A stretch of DNA of 64,000 nt from Phytophthora quininea (GCA_011947345.1 JAAVTG010000343.1:44860-108859), one strand, 5' to 3'. Shown: positions 21,794-32,600, numbered from the stretch's first letter. A program made the numbers and translations. The notes: generated from the letters alone by a model not told the origin.

Positions 21794-22631
21794 TGTGATT
21801 TAGCGATTCTCCAAAGGATCGCGGCAGCCAACTATCGCCTTTCCTATTGGCGGAACCAAGGCGCCACTTTGGGCCAATCGCAGGATCAGACGAAGGTTCA
21901 TTAACCTCAGGGTGTCGCTACCCTGTGGATCACTATACCGAGGTGGTCACTACTCCGAAGGTTCGTCCGGTCGCAAGGCCGAATGAGTGGCCCTGGTAGC
22001 ACCGACCATATTTCACATGATATTTGTATAGAATCATCGGGAAGAGTAGAGTCAGAGAGAGTAAGAGCCCGCGAGGGAGATACAAACAGAGCAGATATTT
22101 CCCCTTACTACCCAAGCGGCCAAGCGTCCTAGGTCAGCACCTTGCCCTTTGCGTTGGGTTATGCCTGCCAGCGAACACAGACCTTCGTGAAGTGAGTGTT
22201 CGTCTGGTCAGGCCAAGAGTGAAGAGTGGTAGTTAGAGTGTATTTTGGTTTGACCCTATTAATAGGGGTTGGGTGACTGAACCCTTGTGTGGAGTGCTAG
22301 AGTCGCATTCCAACGTGACTTCCGGCCGGGGTTATACCCCGGCGCCCCGTAAAAGAGCCCACGGGACTAGTCAACCTTCGTCTGTTGGTGCCACGGGGTT
22401 TAGTGTGTGTGAAAGAGTGTTTGGTCGTGCAGACGAAAGTTCGTGCCTGTTACGCTCGTGTATATTGCTAGCAAGCGTAGTCAGTGGGCGAAGGACACAC
22501 CGGCTCGGGCAGGTCGAATCTGGTCCCTTCAGATTACGCCTTAACATTCGCCTACCGTTCTGGAAGGTGTGTTGTTGTGTGCGGAAGCTCGCTGCTACAT
22601 TAGCGAAAGTTCAGTGGATTCCTACGCCACA
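21794..22631 (+). repeat. Gypsy-M 3' LTR
   Basis: 838 bp, direct repeat of 8622-9460. No clear polypurine tract precedes it (the flank reads CGTGTCTCGCCAGGGCAGT), which is unusual. The MULE-A finger sequence resumes directly after the final CCACA. Confidence 0.95.
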
Positions 22632-23344
22632 TGTACGCTTACCAAGCGACCTGTCTCACTCCAGTCATCCATGGGTACAGATAAACTTACGCTGAAATGG
22701 CCCCATTTCCTTGGGAACAAGAGGGATGAGAGCATCAGACAGCTCCTGATATCGAACCTGACTCCGAAGATCCGAGTTGCTGCGATCGACGTTGACTGTC
22801 TCCTTCACGATGACCCTTTGGTTTGTTGCCTCCATGTACTTCTTCAGGCATTCGTCGAGTGCGGCCCACGAGTCATGACGTCGCTGAAACGCCTTTCGCA
22901 GAAATGCCCCTCTTTCTCCACATCAGACAATGAGCGCTTTCTCCTTTTTCGAGCGTCCAGATTTGAAGCCAAGTTTGAGCCATGAGGGGCCTTCACAACC
23001 TGAACACGAGACGCCCTCCCTCTCGCTTTGTCGTCAGCACTCGTGTCGTCATCAGCATCTTCTGAGTCCTACGTTCTCCCTCCTCTTCCACATTCATGTC
23101 ATCCTCCGCTGCTGTGCTGGGCGACGCGCAAAGCTACTTCTGCCAACTTGGAGCGAGTGCGTGCGCCAGCGCGTGCTTCGATCGTCCTCCGAGCTTTCCT
23201 CCATGCACGAGCTAGCTCTGGCATTTGCGCCTTGATATGCGCCGTCTTCAGAGCACGCGCCATCCCTGAGGTAGCTGGGTCTGTTGCTTCTGTCTGGCCT
23301 GCTGGGGCCTGTGAGCTGCCGCATGGCAGAATGTCCGCCTCCAC
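22632..23344 (-). pseudogene. MULE-A N-terminal region
   Basis: Begins at ATG 23344 (MEADILPCGSSQAPAGQT) with an Arg/Ala-rich helix (MPELARAWRKARRTIEARAG) and a stop at 23099. It resumes in other frames with SWAALDECLKKYMEATNQRV, ELSDALIPLVPKEMG and PFQRKFICTHG. The last Cys and His begin the FAR1 finger that finishes at 8621-8490 on the far side of Gypsy-M. An in-frame TGA directly follows CTHG and another lies three codons on, so the finger was already damaged or has decayed since. Confidence 0.6.
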
Positions 23345-23535
23345 TGGTGGCTGAGAGCAAAAAGAGATTGTGCCAGTAAAATATTTGAATAAATTACAAC
23401 CTGGGCAATTCCTGGTCGGAAACCTGAAAAATACCTGATGAAAAACCTGGGATCCAACGATGCCGATTTATTTTTTCAGGACTATTAACCGAAAAGCTGA
23501 AAGCTAAACGGCGCCAAGTCTACTCGTGAAGATAA
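23345..23535. other. Spacer with ACCTGG words
   Basis: Upstream flank of MULE-A and of the pogo gene, which diverge from here. 23395-23452 holds four ACCTG words spaced 14-20 bases apart, resembling the words in the MULE introns. Confidence 0.4.
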
Positions 23536-24753
23536 GTGCGCGACGTCATCGAGGCCAAATGTGGCGCTGGTGCTCAAGAACATTGCCGCGCTCGCCGCGG
23601 AGGCATGGGCACGTCATTATCGCCGAAGGCGGAGGAGCAGCTTGTCTGCTGGATCAACGATCTGCACCATGAAGGCGTCTCTGTGACCGGCTTGATGCTG
23701 CGGCTGCATGCGCTTGACTTCTATGAGAGTAGTGAAGGAATCCTGGGCGATTTCAAGGCCTCATGGTGCTGGCGCAAGCACTTACTGCGGCGCCACAAGC
23801 TCTCCATTCGCCGGCGCACACGCATTAGCCACACCACACCTGAAGACACTGAAGCTACTGCGACAGAGTTTACTAGCGCCGTTCATTCCAAGATGAAAGA
23901 GCTTAAGATCACAACTGTCTATAATGCTGATCAAACTGGTAAGAATTACGTGGTGTACGCTATTCATTGATCTGACACGATGTCGTTAGCTGTAAACTAC
24001 GAGTACATTCCTACGAGGACCATAGACAACCGTGGGGCGAAGACAATCTATGTGACGTGTGCTAGGAAGAGCAAGGAAAGAGTAACTCTGATGCTGATAG
24101 AACGAAACGACGGGTTCCGAGCTGAACCCTTCTTGGTATTTAAGACACGCCCGTCCTTGGTTGAGGAGACAGCTCGCGACAACAATGTCCAGCGTCATGG
24201 GTTCGGCAGAAAGCTGTGGCAGAACATGCGGTCGCTTCAAGCGGGGGTACATATCTTCAGCAACCAAGCGGGGCGGTAGAATAGTAAGTCGTCAATTGCG
24301 TTCCTCAGCTACAATTTTGGTCGGGGTGCTAATATGCACGTGCCGATCCTTTTGCTTTTGAAAGATTTCTCCGGGCATTGGCGCGAAGACGTACTGATCT
24401 TTGCTAGGTTGATTAACGTTGAGCTCATGCGTATCCCTCCAGGATACACGTACTCGCGCCAACCTGCAGACGTCGCCTGGAACAAGCCGCTCAAGGATCA
24501 TCTTCGCCAGAGCTGGGTCAGCTTTCTGCTGGTTCAAGTAAGTGCATTCACTGTGTCTGGGAGCTGTAAGATGGCGCCTCCGAAGCGCCAAGATGTCGAG
24601 GGATGGATTAAATCGGCTTGGACAGTGCTGACGACTACGACAATTGTCAACGGATTTGTGAAGGCTCGCCTTATCACCCTGATCCTAGGAAAGATATTGA
24701 ACACTTTGGAGACGACGGATAAAAGGTTAATAGATAACACTCGCTTGTATTAA
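23536..24753 (+). pseudogene. pogo/Tigger-type transposase
   Basis: The N-terminal part has an HTH/CENP-B-like segment (LVCWINDLHHEGVSVTGLML, WRKHLLRRHKLSIRRRTRI). The DDE_1 domain begins ITTVYNADQT (first Asp). A 51-bp intron, 23939-23989 (GTAAGA...GTTAG), joins ADQT to AVNYEYIPTRT in frame. It continues NNVQRHGFGRKLWQNM, a single TAG at 24277-24279 where a Trp is expected, then LLLLKDFSGHW (second Asp) and YSRQPADVAWNKPLKDHLRQ (third Asp). The frame ends TRLY followed by TAA at 24751-24753, and this TAA is part of the TTAA piggyBac target. Apart from one nonsense codon the domain is complete. A host-gene (CENP-B-like) origin is unlikely given the pogo-specific motif spacing. Confidence 0.75.
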
Positions 24754-24768
24754 CCCCTTGGTTTCCGA
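24754..24768 (+). repeat. piggyBac left terminal inverted repeat
   Basis: CCCCTTGGTTTCCGA directly after TTAA; pairs with 28339-28353 with one mismatch. Confidence 0.9.
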
Positions 24769-24816
24769 TGTCGTAAGATACGACATGCTGAAAACAATGT
24801 CATAAGTTACGACATT
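24768..24816. repeat. piggyBac left subterminal palindromes
   Basis: Two near-palindromes: ATGTCGTAAGATACGACAT at 24768-24786 and AATGTCATAAGTTACGACATT at 24796-24816. They are likely transposase-binding sites by analogy with subterminal repeats of other piggyBac elements. Confidence 0.7.
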
Positions 24817-27800
24817 GAAAGATGAACAACAGGAAATGGCTCAACCAATACATTGTTCAAGTCATTTGCGGCGCATAAGACGCAAAGGTAACAGCGGACA
24901 GCTCAAGAAAAAGGACGCTTCCTATCCTGATGATTTGAGATTGGGAAAGAATCAAGCTGCGAGTCTCTCTCAGACCAGTCATTCCAGATTTTGCCGGATG
25001 GCTTGCAAACGCCGAAGCGAGGATGATGCCATCGCCGTTGCCGTCGCACGCGACATTGACTTTCCGCACTTCTGGCGGCAACTGCGGGCGGCGAGATGGA
25101 GATACAAACGGCCACCTGGCCTTGCGATGGAGGGAGGTACGTCAGCCCCGACGGCACGGACGTATTCGTTGGCGAGAGAGCTCTTGTGACGCATGCGTTG
25201 GGGTCAGGACTGCTGGGCAAAGAAAACAATGCTGTGGGTCCAACTGCAGGCATGGTGGCGTCCAGCGCAAGAAAAGCAATTTCGAAGGTGGTGACACGGA
25301 CAACAGGCGCCGCGACACGGACCACCGGATCGACCACGAGAGCGACCTCGACCACGACGCCGACCACGAGTGCAACGTTGACCATGCAGTCCTCGATCCC
25401 GAGCGCGACATCTAGTGCGACACCGACCACAAGTGTGGTGATCTCAAGCGCGGATGTGGAGCCGTCCTGCACTACATCGGCGGCCTCAATCGTGAGTGCG
25501 TCGCAGATTGACACGACTATCGCTCTCTCCCAAGGAACCCTCAACTCATTGTTCGACTCTCAAAGGGAACCGGAAATCGAGCTCTCTCAAGCTGCTGTAC
25601 CGCGGGCGTTCGGCCTATCGCCGAGTGACTTACAGGTCTGCACTTCTCATCAAGAGGCAGCGGCGACGTTGCAGCTGCTGTCAGAGGCATCTGGACTTGA
25701 TAGCGATCTTAAAGACAAAGCCCCGGCTCCACCACCAACACCAAGCCGTACGGTACGCGCACGAGCCGTGAAGAAGGATATCAATTTTATTCCTGAGGGT
25801 GAGGATACAAGCGACTACGAGAGCTTCGACTCCAGTGAAAGTGATGGACATGCTGTTGGTGACGATGAAGATGAAGATCCTGGGCGTGGTGTACGAGATG
25901 AAGACGACGATGTAGTATCAGAGCACGACGCAGTCGAGATGGACGAAGCTTTCATAGCTTCACTCATGATTGGGAACGACACTGCACTTGCTAAGAAGCA
26001 ACGCACGGACGCGTTACGTGCTACGGTATGGACTTCCGTATCGTCGGACTTTGAGGTGGGTGGAATCGCGTGCGCCGGCATGGGTGACGAGATGGCGCAG
26101 CCCGTGACCGAGTTGCGTGCGCTCACGCACTCGCCGCTTCTGACACTCCTCTACTTCATGCCTAAGTCGCTGTGGCTCATGGTCAACAACCAGACTAATC
26201 GGTACGCCCTTCAGCAGATCGACCGACGAGCGCTTGAAATTCAGCGAAAGCAGCGCGGCGGGAGGGTTGAGACGCTGAAATATATCCGACGGCGGCTCAA
26301 GCAGAAGCGTGGATACGAGACGCATGAAATCCTTCACGTGACCGGGCTTCTCGTGGCGCGAGTGGTATGTCCTCAGAAGCGTCGTTTTGCTGACCACTGG
26401 TCTATGACTGAAGACGGCGCTGTCCCTGCTGGGAATTTCAGTCGCTGGATGGGTCGCAACCGATGTCAGGACATCCTTCGTGACCTGCACTTTGTCGACA
26501 ACGATGCCGAGAGCACGGGTGACAAGTTATGGAAGATCCGCCCAGTTATCGATAGGCTCCAACAGAGTTTCCTAGCTGGGTGGTCGCTGCCTTCCGTGTT
26601 CTCTTTCGATGAAGGAGTTCTCCGGTCGGCATCGAAGCGGAACACCACCCAGATGTTAATGCCGGACAAGCCCCACCGATATGGATCAAAGATGTTCATG
26701 ATGTGTGACTCCAGAACAGCGTATTGACACAGGTGTGTGTGCGTTTTTGGATGAGCTACGATGTCGTAAGTTATGCTTTGTGCATTGAAATCTGACTAGT
26801 TATGTTGTATCTGAATAGATTTGAGATGTACGCCGGAAAAAGCGATGCTGGAGATCGTCCCAATGCTGAATTCGACATCAAGACCGGTGCTGCAGCAGTA
26901 GTTCGGAATCTGAAGATTGTACTTGACTCGACCGCGCGACACCAGTGGCATACTATCGTCATTGATCGCTATTACTCATCAGTCCTGTTCCCCATTGAGC
27001 TTCTTAGTATGGGGGTGTACATGATTGGAACAATCATGACCAACCGGCTCGGGTACGACGGAAACGTGAAGGAGGACCGCCAGACTCGGCCAGCAAATAT
27101 TCCTCGAGGCACGTTCAAGTTCTCCCGCTCGGTCGCCGTCCCCAACATGATCGCCTTTCAGTGGTGGGATCGAAAGCCGGTTCACTACTTGTGCAAGGGC
27201 TCCATGATGGCGGAGTCAAGTATTGGAAGGAATGTCAAGCGAATTGGGGTGATCACTGTTCCTTGCCCGGCTGCGGTAGCGGACTACCAGCGCTGGATGG
27301 GCGGAGTTGATGTGCATGATCAACTCCGTCTGCAGCGATACTCTCTGCAAACATCGACAAAGTTCAAAAAGTATTACAAAAGCTTGTTCCTCGGGTTAGT
27401 GGACATGGCGATGGTAAACGCTTACCTTTCCCACAAGGAGGCTGCACGCATGGCGGGGACATCGCCCATGAAACGAGGATAATGGCTTTGCATGTTGCAG
27501 AACCAGCTCCTTCAACTCAAGGCCCAAGACTTCACTGGAGTGGTCGCTACCCCTACAATCGCAAGTCAGAAGCGTAGGCGAGCACCCATCCGCCACACTC
27601 ACGCCCCCGAGCAGTCCGAAGACTGGGTGATCGTGAGCGGGGTGCAGAAATGAAGGCAGCGTTCCTGCAAGGTCTGCGCGCTACTGTGGACGAGAACGAC
27701 TAAGAAGCCGTTCGCCACGACCTACTTCTGCGAGCGCTGCTCCCTCGACGACGCTAAGTGCTGGTTGTGCAACAAGATACGCCATGAGTACAAGGGTGTG

Positions 27801-27971
27801 GCTAAGACATGCTTCGAGATATGGCATGACAACTTCGCAAAGGGCAAGGCGATCTCTTCAACCTTGGGAAAACGCGTAGTCCTGCGACGTCCCGGCCAGA
27901 AAGCTGGCGAGCGAAAGAAGACGCGCCGTGAGCTTGAGCTCCAGGGTGGAGATGGAGACGATGAAAGCTAG
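24815..27971 (+). pseudogene. piggyBac transposase
   Basis: An N-terminal frame (24815-25189, FPHFWRQLRAARWRYKRPPG) passes by a one-base shift near 25130 into the main frame (YVSPDGTDVFVGERAL). A Ser/Thr-rich linker and an acidic stretch (25800-25940) precede the DDE_Tnp_1_7 core: HSPLLTLLYFMPKSLW, KLWKIRPVIDRLQQSFLAGW, FSFDEGVLRS (first Asp), MLMPDKPHRYGSKMFMM. A TGA at 26725-26727 stands where a Cys is usual. Intron 26733-26818 (GTGTGT...AATAG) joins to RFEMYAGKSD. Then IVIDRYYSS (second Asp) and MGGVDVHDQLRLQRY (third Asp). TAA at 27480 and TGA near 27651 interrupt the tail. The end has a Cys-rich domain (CKVC...YFCERCSLDDAKCWLCNKIR). Full length, inactivated only by point changes. Confidence 0.8.
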
Positions 27972-28156
27972 TGCCGATGCGGGAAAGCAATGGTGAGTAA
28001 GTTTCTGTTGCGTCGGACGTGATGACTGGCAGCTGTTGGCAGCGCAAAGCAGGGTTCCTTGAATAGACGTACCTTCTTTTCTTCCTTTTCTGAAATAGCT
28101 GGCCTCGCTTTGCAATGCGTTGTCTCTTTTCTTTTGCTGCCGAGTGTCGTGCGGAG

Positions 28157-28313
28157 GTAAGTTACGACTTTGGCGTTCTTCATGAGATCGGAACGGTGTA
28201 TAACTTACGACATTGATTAAGAAACCTCTGGACATCTTATACTCCTATCTCCATGTGGAATTTTTGCCACATACAAATGCAATGGTGCACGACTACGTCG
28301 TAAGATACGACAT
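28157..28313. repeat. piggyBac right subterminal repeats
   Basis: GTAAGTTACGAC near 28157, TAACTTACGACATT near 28200 and TACGTCGTAAGATACGACATT at 28294-28313 mirror the left-end palindromes. A further copy, ATGTCGTAAGTTAT, lies inside the transposase intron at 26761-26774. Confidence 0.65.
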
Positions 28314-28338
28314 TCTCTTGCGTGCTCTGCAGCCTTTT

Positions 28339-28353
28339 TCGGGAACCAAGGGG
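28339..28353 (-). repeat. piggyBac right terminal inverted repeat
   Basis: TCGGGAACCAAGGGG directly before TTAA 28354-28357; inverted partner of 24754-24768. Confidence 0.9.
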
Positions 28354-28357
28354 TTAA

Positions 28358-29239
28358 CCGTCTACCGCGTTGACTGCTTCTATTCGTGGGCAACTCTTCA
28401 CTTCATCGGTATCCCTTGGTGTCGTCAATGGTGGTGCGCTGGTTGCTGGCTTGGTCGCTGCTAGAAGGAGTTGAAGTTTTGACAGCCCGTTGCGGGGCCG
28501 CTTTACCGTTGAGTTACAGCAGTAGGTCTTGTGTTAATCTGTACAACACGAAAACACCAGCACTAGTCGATGACCAGCCACGTAGATAGCTAGAAAAATT
28601 GGTGAACGCACCATTTCGCATCGGACGGGGCATTATCCATGTAGGCGATAACCTTGCTAGAGCGCTAAGCTCCCCTCAATCGACTTTCGTCGTCAATCCG
28701 ACCCTGGCGGCAAAAGACGATGCTGTACCAGCAGTGGCAAAGGCGTAATTTACCATCTGTCTGCAAAGGTTTATCTCGTACTGCGCTCCTGCACTGTCTA
28801 CGGCAGGTGCTAGCCAACGCAAGTTGATGTTCATAGAGTAAAAATTAGAACACAGGTTGTACGGTATATTACACGTACAGGTAATAACGTAGCAGTGTTA
28901 AAATCTCTTTTGCATTTGTGATAGGTTGTTGATTAAGTATAGCGTTAAAAGTTTCAGCAGCCAACTGAACGCAGCGACAGACATTCGGAAGAATTTTTTG
29001 GGGTCAAGTTTGGGTCAGGTCAAGTTCGGGTCAAGTTCAAAATTTAATTTTTTCTAAAACTTGATCCTAAAACTTGACCCAACTCATGACTTGACCAACC
29101 TCTATTCTGTGATATTGAATAAATTCTCATACTCTATTGATGAAAAATTTACTTTTAGAGGAGGTTGTTTGCCGCACCAGTCGAGCAGTGATTATTCATT
29201 TCAACTTTAACTTTTGATTGAATTGGCTCGATTAACGTC
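28358..29239. other. Unassigned stretch after piggyBac
   Basis: 3' flank of the pogo gene, with no recognised gene. A short open frame, 28602-28749, reads LVNAPFRIGRGIIHVGDNLA and ends KDDAVPAVAKA with TAA. It looks protein-like but is only 49 codons and has no obvious start. 28850-29240 is AT-rich. Confidence 0.35.
29001..29100. repeat. Clustered GGGTCAAGTT words in inverted halves
   Basis: GGGTCAAGTT at 29001, GGTCAAGTTC at 29018, GGGTCAAGTTC at 29028 and inverted AACTTGACCC at 29071 with CTTGACC at 29090 around an AT-rich centre. Related words occur at 39728-39760 and 51680-51735. Could be a small hairpin-type (MITE-like) repeat end; no transposase is attached. Confidence 0.45.
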
Positions 29240-29244
29240 AAAGC
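29240..29244. repeat. Copia-1 target site duplication (left)
   Basis: AAAGC immediately left of the element, repeated at 34125-34129 immediately right of it. Confidence 0.8.
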
Positions 29245-29632
29245 TAAAGGAAGAGCACTTGAGCAGTAGTTGGCAAAATGCAAAGTGATTCGATTCAGGT
29301 CCTTAGTTCGCAACCGCGTGCTACCTCTAAGCCTGCTACTGGGTATCCTTTACTGGATACACCCTACTGGATTCTCTACTGGATACACAGTTACCTTACC
29401 CAATCAGAGAACGCCACGTCGATGCCCATCCTGTACCTACAATCTTGCACCCACAATAGGTACCCACAATCCTGTACCCACAATCATGGCGTAATCACTG
29501 TGACGTAAACACCGTCCGTAATCACAGGAATGATTGCGGTACCACACAGTGAAGGTCACGCCGACCTCACTGATGACGCGTCCACGTCACACGGTCGCTT
29601 GGCGAGGCGTCATCACATCACTCTTGACAACA
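29245..29632 (-). repeat. Copia-1 3' LTR
   Basis: 388 bp; identical to 33737-34124 except G/A at about 29335, A/G at about 29611 and the terminal base. The last 15 codons of gag-pol lie inside this LTR. The polypurine tract on the reverse strand is GAGTGGGAG, just upstream at 29633-29641. Confidence 0.92.
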
Positions 29633-32600
29633 CTCCCACTCGACTCGTCAGCGACCACGATGCCCAACTTGGTCCTGAGCGCGTCGAACTGCGGCGCCGC
29701 GATTGGCTTCGTCATGATGTCCGCCAGCATGTCGAGTGTCGAAACATACTGCAACACCACTTGACCGTCCTCGACCTTCTCGCGCACAAAGTGGTAGCGG
29801 ATGTCGATGTGCTTGGTGCGCTTGTGGAACTCGGGGTTCTTGGCCAACGCGATGGAGCCTTGGTTGTCCTCGTAGATCTTCACCGCTTCATCGCTTGCCA
29901 TCTCGCCCAGCTCGCACAGAAACACCTTGAGCCACACCGCCTCCTGCGTTGCCTCCGACAGCGCCATGTACTCGGCCTCCGTCGACGAGAGCGCCACCGT
30001 GCGCTGCTTCTTGCTCCGCCAGCTGATGCATCCGCCGTTCATCATGAACGCGTAGCCGCTCGTACTCCGTCGAGACTCGATGTCGCCGGCCCAGTCTGCA
30101 TCCGAGTAGCCTTGCAGTCCGTCACCGCTGCTCGCTTGAAACACGAGGCCGTGCGTCTTCGTGCCTCGGATGTAGTGGAAGACCCTCTTGAGCGCCTGCC
30201 AGTGTGTCGGACAGGGGTCCGCTGCGAACTGGCTCAGCACTCCCACTGCCGCTGCGAGGTCCGGACGAGTACCAACCATGAGGTACATGAGGCAGCCCAC
30301 GGCGTTCCGGTACGGAACATTCGCCATGGTCTCGCCGTGCTTGCAACCTCCTTCGCACATGGCCTTGGTCAGCTTCAGACCCGGATCCTGCGGCGTCTTC
30401 ACAGGGTTGCTCTCATCCATCTTGAACTTCTCGAGGATGTCCTTCGCGAACTTGGTCTGCCGCACTGACACCTTCCCAGTCGCCACATCTTGCTCGATCT
30501 CCATACCGAGGAAGTACTTGAGCTGGCCCATGTCAGTCATCTCGAAGCGGTCACTCAGCGCCTGCTTCGTGTCCTTCAGCATCCAGTCGCTGCTGCTCGC
30601 GAGGACCAGATCGTCCACGTACAGCGCCACGAACATCATGTCGTGACCGTCCCGCTTCAGGTAGATGCAGTGGTCGGACTCGCACTTCTTGAACCCGAGC
30701 TTCAGCATGAACTCGTCGATCGTCTTGTTCCACATCCGCGGCGACTGCTTCAGGCCGTACAGCGAACGCTTGAGCCTGCACACGTAGTCGGGTCGATCTC
30801 CGTCCACGTATCCGTCCGGCTGCGCCATGTAGATGTCCTCGTCCAGCAAGCCGTTGAGGAACGCGGTCTTCACATCCATCTGATGCACCGTGAGCTTGTA
30901 CTTGGCCGCCAGACTGAGCAGCACACGGATCGACGTGAACTTGGCCACCGGCGCGAACGTCTCGTCGTAGTCGATGCCGTACTTCTGCGAGAATCCCTTC
31001 GCCACCAGTCGCGCCTTGAACCGCTCGATCTCTCCAGACTGGTTCTCCTTCACGCGGAACACCCATCTGCAGCCGACCGCCTTGCGTCCCTTCGGCAATG
31101 GCACCAGGATCCACGTCTCGTTCTTGCGGAGCGACTCCACCTCCGAGTCGCACGCTTCCTTCCACTTGTCTGCGTCGCTGGATTCCATCGCCGACTTGAA
31201 CGTCGTCGGCATCTCTCCCACTGAATCCACGACGTACGCAGCCTCGAAGTCTTCCTTCGCTTGAGCTGCGGCAGACATCTCGTCCAGCGGCTGCTGTCGA
31301 CGCGGCACCGCATACCGCTTGGCGCTCGGGATCTCCACTGCTTCCTCGAGCGACTGTGTGCGCGGGTGTCGCTTGCTGCCGGGCTCAAAGTCTTGATTCC
31401 GCGCAGCTTCTTCTTCGTTCTCATCCGATCCGGACCGAGCCCCCTCATCCGTGGTGTCTTCGTCATCATCTGTCGGAAGACCCACCACCATCTCCTTCGA
31501 AGCGTAGTCGCGTCTCCCACCGTCGAAGACGTCTTCCATGAACTGCGCGTCGCGGCTCACCAACACGCGACCACTCTCGACCTCCTCGAACCGATACGCC
31601 TTCTCGTGCTCCGAGTACCCGAGGAAACGACAGCGCACCGACCGAGCGTCGAACTTCGATCGCTTCTCCTTCGGCACGTGCACGTACGCGTGGCACCCGA
31701 ACACCTTGAGGTTCGCCAGCAAAGGCTTCTTGCCGGTCCAAACGTGGTGCGGCGACTTGTCGTGGCTGATGGCGCGCGTCGGACACCGGTTGCGGAGGAA
31801 CGTGGCCGTCATCACCGCTTCTCCCCAGTATTCCTTCGACAACCCGGCGTGTTCCAGCATGCAACGCGCACACTCCACCAGCGTCCGGTTCATCCGCTCC
31901 GCCACTCCGTTCAGCTGAGGCGTGTACGGCGGCGTGAACTTCTGCTCGATGCCGCGATCCGCACACAACTTGGCCATCGTACCCGAAGTGTACTCGCCGC
32001 CGTTGTCACTCCGGAGCGTCTTCACTCGCTTGCCGGTCTGCGTCTCAGCCAACGCGACGAACGCAGCGAACTTGGCAGCCACCTCCGACTTGTTCCGAAG
32101 CAGGTACACCACACAGAAGTGCGACTTGTCATCGATGAACGTGACGAAGTAGCGCTTGCCTCCGAACGTCGCCGTCTGCATCGGACCGCACACATCGCTG
32201 TGGACCACTTCCAGCACTTGCTTCGCACGGTTCGGCGACGACTTCATGAAGCTCACTCGCGTTTGCTTGCCGAGTGCGCATCCGTCGCACACCTCCCACT
32301 GCTTCACCGACGTCATGGGGATGCCAGTGCCGTAGCCCTTCTTCACGATGGCGTCGAGACCGCCATGGCCGATGTGACCAAGTCGAAGGTGCCAGAGGTA
32401 CGACGTGGTGTCCCCTTGGCGATCCTTCGAGCTTGCCGCATTGGCCTCGTCAGCAGGCGTCCTCGGTGTCATGCAGAGTTTGAACAGTCCCTTTCCCTCA
32501 CGAGCGCCGAGCTTCCACTTGACACCCTTCGTTTCCGCGAAGCACCCGTCGCTCTCGAAGGTCACTGGCCCAACGTCCTTGGTGAAGCGGCCGACTGAGA

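Larger units (their letters stand above)
8622..22631 (+). mobile_element. Gypsy-M, 14.0-kb Ty3/gypsy LTR retrotransposon
   Basis: Flanked by direct LTRs 8622-9460 and 21794-22631, both beginning TGTGAT and ending CCACA, differing at about three positions. A primer-binding site follows the left LTR. Plus-strand genes are a leader ORF, gag, protease, reverse transcriptase, RNase H, integrase and a chromodomain remnant, ending at 18060. About 3.5 kb of opposite-strand coding sequence (18213-21726) separates pol from the 3' LTR. The element splits the zinc finger of MULE-A. No perfect target duplication is seen: the flanking tetramers are TATA on the left and TGTA on the right. Pol has several stops and frameshifts, although the LTRs are nearly identical. 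Confidence 0.9.
5371..23344 (-). mobile_element. MULE-A, Mutator-like element interrupted by Gypsy-M
   Basis: Reading on the reverse strand from 23344, the parts are: an N-terminal segment, half of a FAR1-type zinc finger (22632-22700), the 14-kb Gypsy-M insertion (8622-22631), the other half of the finger (8621-8490), the transposase core, a SWIM finger, a Gly/Ser-rich linker and a Ulp1-type protease ending at 5371. The same order of domains occurs in MULE-B (46876-51387), which supports reading it as one element. There are several stops and frameshifts, so it is not functional. Terminal inverted repeats and a 8-10 bp target duplication were not found by eye. Confidence 0.75.
24754..28353 (+). 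mobile_element. piggyBac element, 3600 bp, flanked by TTAA
   Basis: TTAA at 24750-24753 and 28354-28357 are the target duplication. The ends are inverted repeats: CCCCTTGGTTTCCGA on the left, and the complement of TCGGGAACCAAGGGG on the right, 14 of 15 matching. Both ends carry subterminal palindromes of the form TGTCGTAAGATACGACA. The internal gene is a piggyBac transposase with one intron and three nonsense codons. The element sits exactly at the stop codon of the pogo transposase. Confidence 0.92.

Noticed and set aside
26725..26727. TGA at a Cys position of the piggyBac transposase as selenocysteine
   Set aside because: The same gene has two more nonsense codons and a frameshift, and no hairpin resembling a SECIS element was seen after it; a nonsense mutation is simpler.
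29530..32598. Long plus-strand ORFs 29530-30468 and 31261-32598 as genes
   Set aside because: They lie exactly opposite the intact Copia-1 gag-pol and have the His/Arg/Leu-rich composition of a reversed coding frame.
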